A DNA stretch of 49,871 nt from an uncultured Alphaproteobacteria bacterium (GCA_902599445.1 CACKFK010000012.1:1-49871); one strand, 5' to 3'; positions 1 to 8,636 are shown, counted from the stretch's first letter. The notes: generated by a model from the letters alone, not told the origin. A program made the numbers and translations.

Positions 1-95
1 GTACCATCAGGAACCTCACCACGTAATCCTGATGGGGTAAATACAACCAAATGTTGTTTAATTTTGGAAATTTTTTTTACTACACCATTGGTCAT
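1..95 (-). CDS. Ferredoxin/ASKHA-domain corrinoid activation protein (5' end only)
   Basis: Only the first 31 codons are in the window; the gene continues past its left edge. The visible N-terminus contains LVVFTPSGLRGEVPDGT, the typical opening of the 2Fe-2S ferredoxin domain that precedes an ASKHA (DUF4445) domain in reductive activators of corrinoid proteins (RamA-like family). Such proteins re-reduce inactive cob(II)alamin on corrinoid proteins in the cytoplasm. The ATG lies 43 bases downstream of the methyltransferase stop codon on the same strand, so the two are probably one operon. That context strengthens the call, because the family habitually sits beside methyltetrahydrofolate:corrinoid methyltransferases. 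The cysteines of the iron-sulfur site and the whole ASKHA domain lie outside the window. Confidence 0.7.
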   Translation of the reverse strand, partial: MTNGVVKKISKIKQHLVVFTPSGLRGEVPDG

Positions 96-138
96 GACAA
101 ACTCCAGTATCAAATATTATAAGACGGTTTTATAAAGT

Positions 139-1077
139 TTATCCTGTGTTCCTCCGTCGGCGACGTTCACTTCTTCTTGTCCCGTTTCTTTCAGTAATAT
201 TATTACTTTCTTCTGGCATACGATTTCTATTGATCCATCTTGAGCTATTGGCATCTCTATCCATGAGTAAATTAGCAGCAAATATGGCATCCATTTCGCT
301 AGAATTAGTTGGGTTCATGATGGCGCTAGTCATCCCAGATGCTATAGCCATGGGAAGGAAGGTAGCATTAATAGCATGCCTATTCGGTAACCCAAATGAT
401 ATATTTGAAGCTCCACAGGTTGTATTAACTTTAAGCTCTTCTCTCAACCGTTTAACAAGTTTAAATACCTGCTGACCTGCAGTTGCCATTGCCCCAATAG
501 GCATTACCAAAGGGTCAACTACAATGTCACTAGCAGGAATGCCAAAATCAGCAGCCCTATGAACAATTTTTTTTGCAACAGCAAATCGAATGTCAGGGTC
601 TTCTGATATCCCTGTATCATCATTAGAAATTGCTACGACAGGAACTCTAAATTTTTGTACTAATGGTAAAATAGCTTCGAGCCGTTCTTCCTCTCCTGTC
701 ACGGAGTTCAATAGTGGTCGCCCCTTTGCTATGCTTAATCCTGCTTTGAGTGCAGCGGGTACAGAACTATCAATGCATAGCGGGACATCAACTGTATTTT
801 GTACAAGTTTTATCAACTTTTCCATTAATATGGGTTCAGTTTCATTAGGATTAGGATTTGAATTATAGACTACTCCAGCATTGACATCTAAAGCAGTTGC
901 TCCTGATTTTACTTGATCCAACGCATCTCTTTCAACTGTCTCAAAGTTTTCAGCTTCCAATTCTGCAGCCAGTTTTTTTCTGCCAGTAGGATTAATCCTT
1001 TCACCGATTACGCAAAATGGCTCATCATGTCCGATGACCACTGTTTTTTTAGAACTCTCTAGAACGGTTCTGGTCAT
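139..1077 (-). CDS. Methyltetrahydrofolate:corrinoid methyltransferase (pterin-binding family)
   Basis: A 312-residue protein of the dihydropteroate-synthase-like pterin-binding TIM-barrel family. Visible family features are GERINPTGRKK near residue 26, DVNAG near 64, CIDSS near 101, LLNSVTGE near 121 and an NDDTG segment near 151. In this family the enzyme moves a methyl group between a corrinoid protein and tetrahydrofolate; in marine alphaproteobacteria relatives sit in clusters that demethylate quaternary amines or related methyl donors. The C-terminus ends in a strongly basic Arg-rich tail (about the last 20 residues) that is not part of the barrel. It is the upstream gene of the pair with the ferredoxin/ASKHA activator. 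The methyl donor cannot be told from this window, because the corrinoid protein and donor-specific methyltransferase are not included. Confidence 0.88.
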   Translation of the reverse strand: MTRTVLESSKKTVVIGHDEPFCVIGERINPTGRKKLAAELEAENFETVERDALDQVKSGATALDVNAGVVYNSNPNPNETEPILMEKLIKLVQNTVDVPLCIDSSVPAALKAGLSIAKGRPLLNSVTGEEERLEAILPLVQKFRVPVVAISNDDTGISEDPDIRFAVAKKIVHRAADFGIPASDIVVDPLVMPIGAMATAGQQVFKLVKRLREELKVNTTCGASNISFGLPNRHAINATFLPMAIASGMTSAIMNPTNSSEMDAIFAANLLMDRDANSSRWINRNRMPEESNNITERNGTRRSERRRRRNTG

Positions 1078-1116
1078 ACTAGTCTTCGCTCGTTATAAGG
1101 ATTATTATCATTCATC

Positions 1117-1146
1117 TTGTTGCACAAAAAGTTGTTATGCAAAAAG
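1117..1146. repeat. Two tandem 15-bp repeats upstream of the methyltransferase
   Basis: TTGTTGCACAAAAAG (1117-1131) is followed immediately by TTGTTATGCAAAAAG (1132-1146), with three mismatches. They lie 40 bases upstream of the methyltransferase start, in the 284-base gap between divergent genes. This could be a paired operator site; no known motif is recognised. Confidence 0.4.
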
Positions 1147-1361
1147 TTTGTAACAGGTGATCTTGGAAAGCTGATGGTCTAAAATCGACACATTTGCAAT
1201 CTTAGACGACATGGCAATAAAGTTTTAAACCTGTTGAGTTAATCCGAAGTTTATATTACGGTGAATTCAAAGAGAAATAAGCTATCAATCGGGCTTTGAG
1301 TACACTGCGTAATAATTTGATTTATTCTAGGCCAGCTTATTTTTAGTGAAAGGAAGATTTT

Positions 1362-2510
1362 ATGGTGAACTTAGGAGAGGGTCCTAAGTTGGTAAGGCAT
1401 AAGAGTGAATTCAAAAATGGTGAAGAAAGAAGTAAGAAATCATTATATGCAGCATTAGATTTAGGAACGAATAGTTGCCGAATGCTAATCGCCCGACCAA
1501 CTGGTCCCAGGTTCGAAATAGTAGATGCCTTTTCAAAGTCAGTCAGGCTTGGACTTGATTTAGAGAGGACAGGTGAGTTGTCTCAAGCAGGGATAACCAG
1601 GGCACTTCAAGCCCTGCATGTCTGTTCCAAAAAACTTAAACGTTTTAACGTAAGAAGGTCACGCTTGGTGGCAACTGAGGCATGCCGAAGATCGAAGAAC
1701 GGTAAGAAATTTCTTGATAAGGTCAAGAGAGATACTGGCTTGGCTCTAGAATTAATAAAGCCTGAAGAAGAAGCTAGGTTAGCTGTGATTAGTTGTGCGC
1801 CATTGTTAGATCCTAAAGTTTCGCAGGTATTAATAGTTGATATTGGAGGAGGGTCTACGGAGTTGGTCTGGATTGATTTGTCTAATGTACCTAAAGAACT
1901 TCGAATAAGTGCTATGTTAGATTTGGAACTGGGGCTTCCTACTAAAGGAGAACTGACAAGTTTCGCTAAGAAAACTAAAAAAGTGAGAATAGTTGATTGG
2001 ATTTCGGTACCTCTAGGTGTGGCCACTTTATTGCAACGTTATTCTGATGTTGAAGATGATAGTGCCAGATTTGCTTTGATGTCTTGTGATTTTGAACAAA
2101 AGATAGAAAACTTCTTACCATACTTTTCTGAGGATCTCATGAATAAGGAAGAGGATCTACAAATTATTGGTACCTCAGGAACTGTAACAACTCTGGGAGC
2201 AGTCCATTTGGGTCTGCGAAGATATGATAGGTTAAAAGTAGATGGTCTTAACTTAGGAGCGGCTGATATTGATGCAGTAATTAAGAAATTCTTAGATTTA
2301 GGGCCGGAGGGGCGAAAAAGGGAGCCTGGAATAGGCCGAGACAGGGCTGAATTGATTATGTCTGGATCAGCTATTATGCAAACCTTGCTAAGGATCTGGC
2401 CAATAACAAGTATGAGGGTTGCTGATCGGGGGTTGAGAGAAGGAATACTTTATTCTCTCATGAGTGCAGATAGCCATTTCAATGAGCCTAATGTGAAAAA
2501 CAGTCACTAG
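1362..2510 (+). CDS. ppx: Ppx/GppA family phosphatase (exopolyphosphatase)
   Basis: A 382-residue member of the ASKHA-fold Ppx/GppA family, which releases phosphate from polyphosphate and/or hydrolyses pppGpp. The N-terminal phosphate loop ALDLGTNSCRML begins near residue 31 and the second phosphate-binding motif VDIGGGSTELVW near 159; IGTSGTVTTLG follows in the second half. It lacks the long C-terminal HD domain of enterobacterial Ppx, which is normal for the shorter form found next to rlmE in alphaproteobacteria. An AAGGAAG ribosome-binding site precedes the ATG. rlmE starts 16 bases after its stop, so the two are likely co-transcribed. Polyphosphatase and pppGpp phosphatase activity cannot be told apart from sequence. 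Confidence 0.9.
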   Translation: MVNLGEGPKLVRHKSEFKNGEERSKKSLYAALDLGTNSCRMLIARPTGPRFEIVDAFSKSVRLGLDLERTGELSQAGITRALQALHVCSKKLKRFNVRRSRLVATEACRRSKNGKKFLDKVKRDTGLALELIKPEEEARLAVISCAPLLDPKVSQVLIVDIGGGSTELVWIDLSNVPKELRISAMLDLELGLPTKGELTSFAKKTKKVRIVDWISVPLGVATLLQRYSDVEDDSARFALMSCDFEQKIENFLPYFSEDLMNKEEDLQIIGTSGTVTTLGAVHLGLRRYDRLKVDGLNLGAADIDAVIKKFLDLGPEGRKREPGIGRDRAELIMSGSAIMQTLLRIWPITSMRVADRGLREGILYSLMSADSHFNEPNVKNSH

Positions 2511-2526
2511 CAATAGAAATAGGTCA

Positions 2527-3246
2527 ATGGTCAATTCTAATACTGGAAAAACCCGAAAACGAAATATAGATACAGGCAAAAAAGTATTAGTCAAAACTGC
2601 TAAAGGACGCAAGTTGTCATCAACAAATTGGTTGAGGAGGCAGTTAAACGATCCATTCGTTAAACTTGCTAAGCAAAAAGGGTTTAGAAGTAGAGCGGCC
2701 TTTAAACTCTTAGAGATTGATGAAAAATTTTGCATGTTTAATCCTGGTGATGTCGTCGTCGATTTGGGATCTGCCCCGGGAAGCTGGGCTCAGATAGCTG
2801 TAGATAAAACTAATGCAAACAAACAGTCCACCAAAGAGAAGATAGGCCGGGTGTTGGGTATTGATCTTAAACCAGTATTACCTATTAGTGGTGCTGAATT
2901 TTATGTATGGGACTTTTTAAGCGATGATTTTCTCATTAACATTGACAATATACTATCAACCCCCGTTGATGTGATCATGTCAGATATGGCATCTAATTCG
3001 ACAGGCCATAGAAAATCTGATCATCTTAGAATTATGGCGCTATGTGAAGCCGCAGCATTTTTTTCCTTTGATTATTTGCGACCTGGGGGTAATTTCGTTG
3101 CTAAAGTTCTTGCCGGTGGTGCTGAAAGAAACCTTCAAACATCTTTGAAAAATAATTTTAAGAAAGTTGTTAATTTTAAACCAAAGTCTAGTAGGTCGGA
3201 TAGTTCAGAGAAATATGTAGTCGCATTAGGGTTTGGGAAAGTGTGA
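2527..3246 (+). CDS. rlmE: 23S rRNA (uridine-2552 2'-O)-methyltransferase RlmE/FtsJ
   Basis: A 239-residue RrmJ/FtsJ-type methyltransferase. The S-adenosylmethionine loop DLGSAPGSWAQ starts near residue 79, the catalytic-region motif DVIMSDMASNSTGH lies in the middle, and FVAKVLAGG follows. The SRAAFKLLEID segment near residue 55 is typical of the family. It 2'-O-methylates U2552 in the A-loop of 23S rRNA on the 50S subunit. The first 30 residues are a Lys/Arg-rich extension, common in alphaproteobacterial members. It sits between ppx and the guaB remnant. Confidence 0.93.
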   Translation: MVNSNTGKTRKRNIDTGKKVLVKTAKGRKLSSTNWLRRQLNDPFVKLAKQKGFRSRAAFKLLEIDEKFCMFNPGDVVVDLGSAPGSWAQIAVDKTNANKQSTKEKIGRVLGIDLKPVLPISGAEFYVWDFLSDDFLINIDNILSTPVDVIMSDMASNSTGHRKSDHLRIMALCEAAAFFSFDYLRPGGNFVAKVLAGGAERNLQTSLKNNFKKVVNFKPKSSRSDSSEKYVVALGFGKV

Positions 3247-3302
3247 ATTAGTGTGTTTGTCTACCGAGTATCAGATTGAAAATGAAAAGGTGAAGTGAAT
3301 TA

Positions 3303-3461
3303 ATGAAGATTGAAGAAGCTATTACTTTTGATGATGCTCTTTTAGTTCCAGCAGAATCTTCTGTTAGGCCCAATGAAGCAAAAGTTAATACGATGATTAC
3401 TAAAGATGTTAAGTTGAATATTCCTTTAATTTTTCTTAGAGCATATGCGTCCAATATCTAG
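3303..3461 (+). pseudogene. guaB: Truncated guaB (IMP dehydrogenase) N-terminal remnant
   Basis: This open frame begins with ATG and encodes 52 residues. Residues 5-19 (EAITFDDALLVPAES) and the continuation to about residue 44 (MITKDVKLNIPLI) match the N-terminus of IMP dehydrogenase, which is about 490 residues long. After NIPLI the sequence departs from the family, where SSAMDT is expected, and stops at 3459-3461. No further guaB sequence follows: rsmB starts at 3445, inside this frame and in another register. What is seen is the start of guaB joined directly to the start of rsmB, best explained by a deletion of roughly 1.3 kb. The catalytic cysteine loop and the CBS domains are absent, so it cannot be an active enzyme. 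It may still be translated and deliver ribosomes to rsmB. A full guaB elsewhere in the genome cannot be excluded. Confidence 0.85.
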
Positions 3462-4659
3462 AGCAGCAGCTTCAATTGAGGTGATAGATCATTATCTTGC
3501 AGGTTCACCGATTGAGGCAGCTTTGAAGAACTGGTTTAGAGATAACCGTTTTGCTGGTTCTAATGACAGATATTCAATCAGAAATATAATCTATGATGTC
3601 CTCAGAAAAAGAAAATCACTCATCTTTCCATTTCAGATTACTGGGCGTAAAGAAAATGGGCGGCTCTTGATTCTATCCTATTTGGCTGATCATTATGAAC
3701 AAATTGAATTAATTAAAGGAATTAATCAAAATAAATACTTTCAGGAGCCCCCAAGTTCAGACGAACTTTCTATATTGGAACAGAAAAATATGATTTTGTC
3801 AGAGGCTTCAAATTCAATAGCTTTGGACTATCCGTCATTCTTAACCGAAGGGTTGACACAATTTCTTGGTAAGAATTTCGAAATTGTCATGGGAAAAATG
3901 CGAGAAAGAGCCCCACTCTATTTACGTCTGAATAAACTAAAAGGTCGTATGAATGAAATTGAAGACCTCATGGCTAAAGAAGGTATTTTATGTTCTAGAT
4001 TGAGTGGTTATTCGGATGCCATTCAAGTTGATGCTGGTAGAAGATTAGTGAAATCTTCCAAATGTTATACGTCTGGTATGGTTGAAATTCAAGATCTATC
4101 ATCCCAAGTCATGAGCGATTTGCCTGAAATAATTGAGGGTGCACGTATCCTTGATTATTGTGCTGGGGGTGGAGGAAAAACATTAGCAATGGCTTCCAAA
4201 ATAAACAACAAGGGCGATTTATTAGCTTTCGATATTAATCAGAAGAGGCTTGTTGATCTTAGACGCAGGGCAATTAGAGCAGGTGCTAGGGTTAGATTGT
4301 TGCAATTGTCAGATTTGAAGGATTACATTTCATCTTGCGATGTTGTTTTTGTAGACGCGCCTTGCTCCGGTTCGGGTATATGGAGGCGGGATCCTGAGGC
4401 CAAGTGGAATTTAACCACCAATAGACTTGAAGAATTAGTAGTGACTCAATTGGAGATCCTTGAGGAAGCGTGTAAATATGTGAGGGTTGGTGGAGTGATA
4501 ATTTATGTTGTCTGTTCTATGTTGCCAGAGGAGGGGGACGTACGAGTTGATAAGTTTTTAAGCAAAAAATCTAATTTTGAAAATTTGAATCGATCTCTTT
4601 TACACCCCCTAGTTGCAGGGGATGGTTTTTTTAGAGCCGTTTTGAAAAGGTTAAAATAA
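3445..4659 (+). CDS. rsmB: RsmB/NOP2/Sun family rRNA (cytosine-5) methyltransferase
   Basis: A 404-residue RsmB-family protein that makes 5-methylcytosine in rRNA. The SAM-binding motif LDYCAGGGGKT lies near residue 236, the motif with the first conserved cysteine, DAPCSGSGIWRRDPEAKW, near 304 (Cys307), and the second conserved cysteine near 357 in YVVCSMLPEEG. The N-terminus reads like normal alphaproteobacterial starts, so the neighbouring guaB deletion seems to have spared it. Its ATG overlaps the guaB remnant by 17 bases in a different frame, and no clear ribosome-binding site is visible, so reinitiation or coupling from the remnant is plausible. In many alphaproteobacteria this gene follows guaB, which supports the reading of the remnant. 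Confidence 0.9.
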   Translation: MRPISRAAASIEVIDHYLAGSPIEAALKNWFRDNRFAGSNDRYSIRNIIYDVLRKRKSLIFPFQITGRKENGRLLILSYLADHYEQIELIKGINQNKYFQEPPSSDELSILEQKNMILSEASNSIALDYPSFLTEGLTQFLGKNFEIVMGKMRERAPLYLRLNKLKGRMNEIEDLMAKEGILCSRLSGYSDAIQVDAGRRLVKSSKCYTSGMVEIQDLSSQVMSDLPEIIEGARILDYCAGGGGKTLAMASKINNKGDLLAFDINQKRLVDLRRRAIRAGARVRLLQLSDLKDYISSCDVVFVDAPCSGSGIWRRDPEAKWNLTTNRLEELVVTQLEILEEACKYVRVGGVIIYVVCSMLPEEGDVRVDKFLSKKSNFENLNRSLLHPLVAGDGFFRAVLKRLK

Positions 4660-4671
4660 TCTAGAATTATC

Positions 4672-4700
4672 TTGCCTATATCTATAAAAGATACTAAGAA
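4672..4700 (+). promoter_or_regulatory. Candidate recA promoter
   Basis: TTGCCT (4672-4677) and TAAGAA (4695-4700) are separated by 17 bases and resemble -35 and -10 boxes. The -10 overlaps the LexA-type box that starts at 4698, which is the geometry expected for repression. The -10 match is only moderate; TATAAA at 4683-4688 is an alternative. Confidence 0.45.
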
Positions 4701-4712
4701 CATATAGTGAAC
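4698..4712. promoter_or_regulatory. LexA (SOS) box upstream of recA
   Basis: GAAC-ATATAGT-GAAC is a perfect match to the alphaproteobacterial SOS box (GTTC-N7-GTTC read on the other strand). It lies 83 bases upstream of the recA ATG. LexA is expected to bind here and be released on DNA damage. The position in front of recA makes this the most secure regulatory site in the window. Confidence 0.88.
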
Positions 4713-4795
4713 AAAAATAATAATAATACTATTTTTTTTAGTTTTAAGTTTGAATTATTGCTACGGAAACAAAGATGTGAAATAAGGAAATATAA

Positions 4796-5869
4796 ATGAC
4801 AAAGCTTATTAATTTCTCAGAAAGACTGGTGATGGATAAAGAAAAGGCACTTGAAACGGCAGTAGCCCAGATTGAGCGAAACTTTGGTAAGGGTTCAATA
4901 ATGAAATTGGGGCAGGAAAATCCGGTAATTGATATTGAATCCGTTTCAACAGGATCCATTAGTTTAGATATAGCCCTTGGGATAGGCGGGCTTCCCAAGG
5001 GCAGAATTATAGAGATATACGGTCCTGAAAGTTCAGGAAAAACAACCTTAGCGCTTCATGTGGTGGCGGAAGAGCAGAAGAAGGAAGGTATCTGTGCGTT
5101 TGTTGATGCAGAGCATGCTTTAGACCCTAATTATGCAAAAAAACTAGGGGTTAATTTGGATGAATTACTTATTTCTCAACCTGATACAGGGGAGCAAGCA
5201 TTGGAAATTACAGAAACATTGGTTAGATCTGGTGCTGTGTCATTGGTAGTTGTTGATTCTGTAGCAGCTTTAACCCCTAGATCAGAATTGGAAGGGGATA
5301 TGGGTGATGCACAAGTAGGAGCTCAAGCCAGGTTAATGAGTCAAGCGATGAGAAAGCTTACAGGTGCTATAAGTCGCTCTAATTGCATGGTAATCTTTAT
5401 AAACCAGATTAGAATGAAAATAGGGGTGATGTTTGGAAGCCCAGAGACCACAACTGGCGGAAATGCTTTGAAGTTTTATGCTTCAGTAAGGTTGGATATT
5501 CGGCGGATAGGGGCTTTAAAAGACCGTGATGAAATAGTTGGTAATGCAACCCGTGTTAAAGTAGTAAAGAACAAAGTCTCACCTCCTTTTAAGCAGGTTG
5601 AATTTGATATAATGTATGGAGAAGGCATCTCTAAGTCAGGTGAAATAATTGATTTAGGTGTCAAATTTGGCATCATCGAGAAGTCTGGTGCATGGTTTTC
5701 TTATGGTGAGGAGCGAATAGGGCAAGGTCGAGAAAATGCAAAGAAATTTTTAATTGAGAATCATGAACTAGCAGCAGAGATTGAAGGAAAGATTAGAAAT
5801 GCAAATGGTTTAGGAGATGAGCATTCTACGGAACTTGTCGGAGAAACAGCTCTTTTAGAAAAAGATTGA
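4796..5869 (+). CDS. recA: Recombinase RecA
   Basis: A 357-residue RecA, the usual length. The Walker A loop GPESSGKTT spans residues 76-84, [12 protein letters not shown] is the Walker B region, and [24 protein letters not shown] and [12 protein letters not shown] are the conserved core around the DNA-binding loops. It forms ATP-dependent filaments on single-stranded DNA for strand exchange and stimulates LexA self-cleavage. The tail is acidic, as usual. An AAGGAAA ribosome-binding site lies 7 bases before the ATG; a second ATG 12 codons in is possible but less well placed. It is preceded by a perfect LexA box and followed by alaS, a conserved alphaproteobacterial order. Confidence 0.98.
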   Translation: MTKLINFSERLVMDKEKALETAVAQIERNFGKGSIMKLGQENPVIDIESVSTGSISLDIALGIGGLPKGRIIEIYGPESSGKTTLALHVVAEEQKKEGICAFVDAEHALDPNYAKKLGVNLDELLISQPDTGEQALEITETLVRSGAVSLVVVDSVAALTPRSELEGDMGDAQVGAQARLMSQAMRKLTGAISRSNCMVIFINQIRMKIGVMFGSPETTTGGNALKFYASVRLDIRRIGALKDRDEIVGNATRVKVVKNKVSPPFKQVEFDIMYGEGISKSGEIIDLGVKFGIIEKSGAWFSYGEERIGQGRENAKKFLIENHELAAEIEGKIRNANGLGDEHSTELVGETALLEKD

Positions 5870-5966
5870 GCCAAGACTAAACCTAATAAGCTTTAGGAAA
5901 GATATTTAAGAGCATCACAAACAAACTTTTTTTGTTAGCATGCTATAGGTTATAACGAGAGGGGTT

Positions 5967-8636
5967 ATGGTTGGACTAGCAGAAATTCGCACAACTTTTT
6001 TAGATTATTTTCAGAGAAAAGGACACGAGGTTGTCAACAGTTCTTCTCTAGTTCCAGATAATGACCCAACCCTGATGTTTACTAATTCAGGAATGGTTCA
6101 ATTTAAGAATGTTTTCACTGGCACAGAAAAAAGAAGTTATGAAACTGCTGTGACCAGTCAGAAATGTTTGCGTGCAGGTGGTAAACATAATGATTTGGAT
6201 AATGTAGGCTATACAGCACGCCATCACACCTTCTTTGAAATGTTAGGTAATTTCTCTTTTGGACATTACTTCAAAGAGGAAGCCATTCCTCTTGCATGGG
6301 ATTTGATAACAAAAGAATTTGCCTTACCAAAAGAGAAGTTACTAGTTACTGTTTACCATAATGATGAAGAGGCGATTAAAATTTGGGAAAAACATGCGGG
6401 ATTATCTCGATCGCAGATAATAAAAATAAACAGCACTGACAACTTCTGGTCTATGGGCTCGACAGGCCCCTGTGGCCCCTGTTCTGAGATATTCTTTGAC
6501 CATGGACCTAGAATACCAGGGGGGCCTCCCGGCTCTGCAAATGAAGATGGGGATAGATTTGTAGAAATCTGGAATTTAGTTTTTATGCAATACAATCAGT
6601 CAAAGGATGGCAATCGATCAAACTTACCAAAACCATCAATTGATACTGGTATGGGGTTGGAGCGAATGGGTGCTGTTCTACAAGGAACACACGATAACTT
6701 CAATACTGATCTTATGAGAGGACTAGTTGAGGAGTCAGCAAATTTGTCTTCCCAGGACCCAGATGGAGACATGAATGTCCATCATAGGGTGATTGCTGAT
6801 CACATTAGGTCAATAGCATTTTTGATAGCAGAGGGTATTTTCCCATCGAATGAAGGAAGAGGCTATGTTTTAAGACGGATAATGCGGAGAGCCATGCGTC
6901 ATGCTCATTTTCTGGGTGTGAAAGAACCTATGATGCATAAAATGGTTGGGGCATTAACTCGGGAGATGGGAACAGCGTTCCCTGAACTTATTGAAGCTAA
7001 GGAATTGATACAGGATAGTTTACACAATGAAGAGGTTAAATTCAAGACAACTTTAGATAGAGGGTTAAAGATTTTAGATTATGAAATCAATAAATTAAAA
7101 GGTGGAGATAAAGTATCAGGAGACGTTGCATTTAAGTTATATGATACATACGGTTTTCCGGTGGATTTGACGCAAGATACTCTTCGGGAGAGACAATTGC
7201 AGGTTGATTTAAAGGGCTTTGAGCGGGCAATGGAATTGCAGAAAGAAAGGGCAAGAAAGGCTTGGTCTGGATCAGGTGACAAAAAATTAGATGTTATTTG
7301 GTTTGAACTAGGCAGTAAATTAGGGGCAACGGAGTTCTTAGGGTACAATACGTTAAGATCAGAGGCAAAGGTTTTGTCTTTAGTAATTAAAGGAGTTGAG
7401 CAAGCGAAAGTTAGTACCAATGATTTAGTTGATGCAGTCTTTAACCAAACACCATTCTATGCTGAAAGCGGTGGTCAAGTGGCTGATGTGGGTAGAGCCT
7501 TTAATGATGAAATAGAGGCTATTATTGAAGATGTGCAGAAAATTGGAAATCTCTTTGTCCACAAATTAAGGGTGCTCAAAGGTAAAATTTCTGCTGGAGA
7601 TCTTCTAAGGCTGGAAGTACATAACTCAAATCGAGAAGGAATATCAGCTAACCACTCAGCAACTCACTTAATGCATCAAGCTTTGAAAGATGTGTTGGGG
7701 CCACATGTAAATCAGAGAGGATCTCTTAATGATGCTGAAAAAATCCGATTTGATTTTTCACATGACAGGCCTTTGTCAAGCAAGGATGTCATCCTCGTTG
7801 AGGAAATCGTTAACAAAAAAATCTTACAAAATTCCATTGTTTCTACAAGGCTTATGGACTTAAATGCTGCTAAGAAACTAGGAGCGCAAGCTCTTTTTGG
7901 CGAAAAATATGACGACGAAGTGCGTGTTGTTTTGATAGGTAATGTTGAGGAACGTAAATCAAGAATAGAAAATACAAATCATTACTCTATGGAGCTTTGT
8001 GGTGGCACCCATGTTGAAAGAACCGGAATGATAGGTTCTTTTGTCATTAAAGCTGAAATTGCTTCGAGCTCAGGTGTTAGGCGAATTGAGGCCTTAACTG
8101 GATTAAATGCATTGAATTTTGTTCAATCTAACCGCAGTAATATTTCAGAAATAGCGGTCATGTTAAAAGCTCCGGTTAATAAGATTGGTGAGAGAATAAA
8201 TACATTACTTTCAGATAAGAGATTACTTCTAGATCAAATTGCTGAACTGAAAAAAGGCGCAGGCAAGCTTTCTAATCAAAAAGAAGTTGACAATTATTCG
8301 AAGGAAATTCGTGGAGTGCATTTGGTGGTCAATACTTTAGATCAATTTGAAAGTAGGGAGATGAGGTCGTTAACCGATCAGCAAAAAAAGGAAATCAAGT
8401 CTGGTGTAATAATAAATTTATCTAAGGATCTCGATAAAATATCTTATACCGTTGGTGTAACTGCTAATTTGTGTAATGCTATTTCTGCTGTTGAAATTAT
8501 TAAAATTATTTCAAGTTTAACGAATGGCAAGGGTGGAGGCCGACCTGATTTTGCTCAAGGCGGTGGACATGGTATAGGAAAAATAGGAAGTATAATAAAA
8601 AAAGTGGAAAATTTCCTCGATCAAACCTTGGGTTGA
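5967..8636 (+). CDS. alaS: Alanine--tRNA ligase
   Basis: An 889-residue alanyl-tRNA synthetase, full length. The class II catalytic core occupies about residues 1-240 with LTPTLMFTNSGM-like and RHHTFFEMLGNFSFG segments (PTLMFTNSGMVQFK near 34). Editing-domain motifs follow: PFYAESGGQ near 495, the HSATHLMHQAL zinc/editing site near 563 and CGGTHVERTG near 675. The C-Ala domain ends with GKGGGRPDFAQGGG near 853. It charges tRNA-Ala and hydrolyses mischarged Ser/Gly-tRNA. An AGAGGGG ribosome-binding site precedes the ATG. It lies 97 bases after recA and converges on icd with a gap of only 17 bases, leaving no room for a classical terminator. Confidence 0.98.
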   Translation: MVGLAEIRTTFLDYFQRKGHEVVNSSSLVPDNDPTLMFTNSGMVQFKNVFTGTEKRSYETAVTSQKCLRAGGKHNDLDNVGYTARHHTFFEMLGNFSFGHYFKEEAIPLAWDLITKEFALPKEKLLVTVYHNDEEAIKIWEKHAGLSRSQIIKINSTDNFWSMGSTGPCGPCSEIFFDHGPRIPGGPPGSANEDGDRFVEIWNLVFMQYNQSKDGNRSNLPKPSIDTGMGLERMGAVLQGTHDNFNTDLMRGLVEESANLSSQDPDGDMNVHHRVIADHIRSIAFLIAEGIFPSNEGRGYVLRRIMRRAMRHAHFLGVKEPMMHKMVGALTREMGTAFPELIEAKELIQDSLHNEEVKFKTTLDRGLKILDYEINKLKGGDKVSGDVAFKLYDTYGFPVDLTQDTLRERQLQVDLKGFERAMELQKERARKAWSGSGDKKLDVIWFELGSKLGATEFLGYNTLRSEAKVLSLVIKGVEQAKVSTNDLVDAVFNQTPFYAESGGQVADVGRAFNDEIEAIIEDVQKIGNLFVHKLRVLKGKISAGDLLRLEVHNSNREGISANHSATHLMHQALKDVLGPHVNQRGSLNDAEKIRFDFSHDRPLSSKDVILVEEIVNKKILQNSIVSTRLMDLNAAKKLGAQALFGEKYDDEVRVVLIGNVEERKSRIENTNHYSMELCGGTHVERTGMIGSFVIKAEIASSSGVRRIEALTGLNALNFVQSNRSNISEIAVMLKAPVNKIGERINTLLSDKRLLLDQIAELKKGAGKLSNQKEVDNYSKEIRGVHLVVNTLDQFESREMRSLTDQQKKEIKSGVIINLSKDLDKISYTVGVTANLCNAISAVEIIKIISSLTNGKGGGRPDFAQGGGHGIGKIGSIIKKVENFLDQTLG

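Noticed and set aside
1078-1361. Cobalamin riboswitch upstream of the methyltransferase
   Set aside because: No B12-box-like segment could be recognised on either strand.
5881-5901. Possible terminator after recA
   Set aside because: CCTAA and TTAGG can pair over five bases, but the stem is short and not followed by a T-run.
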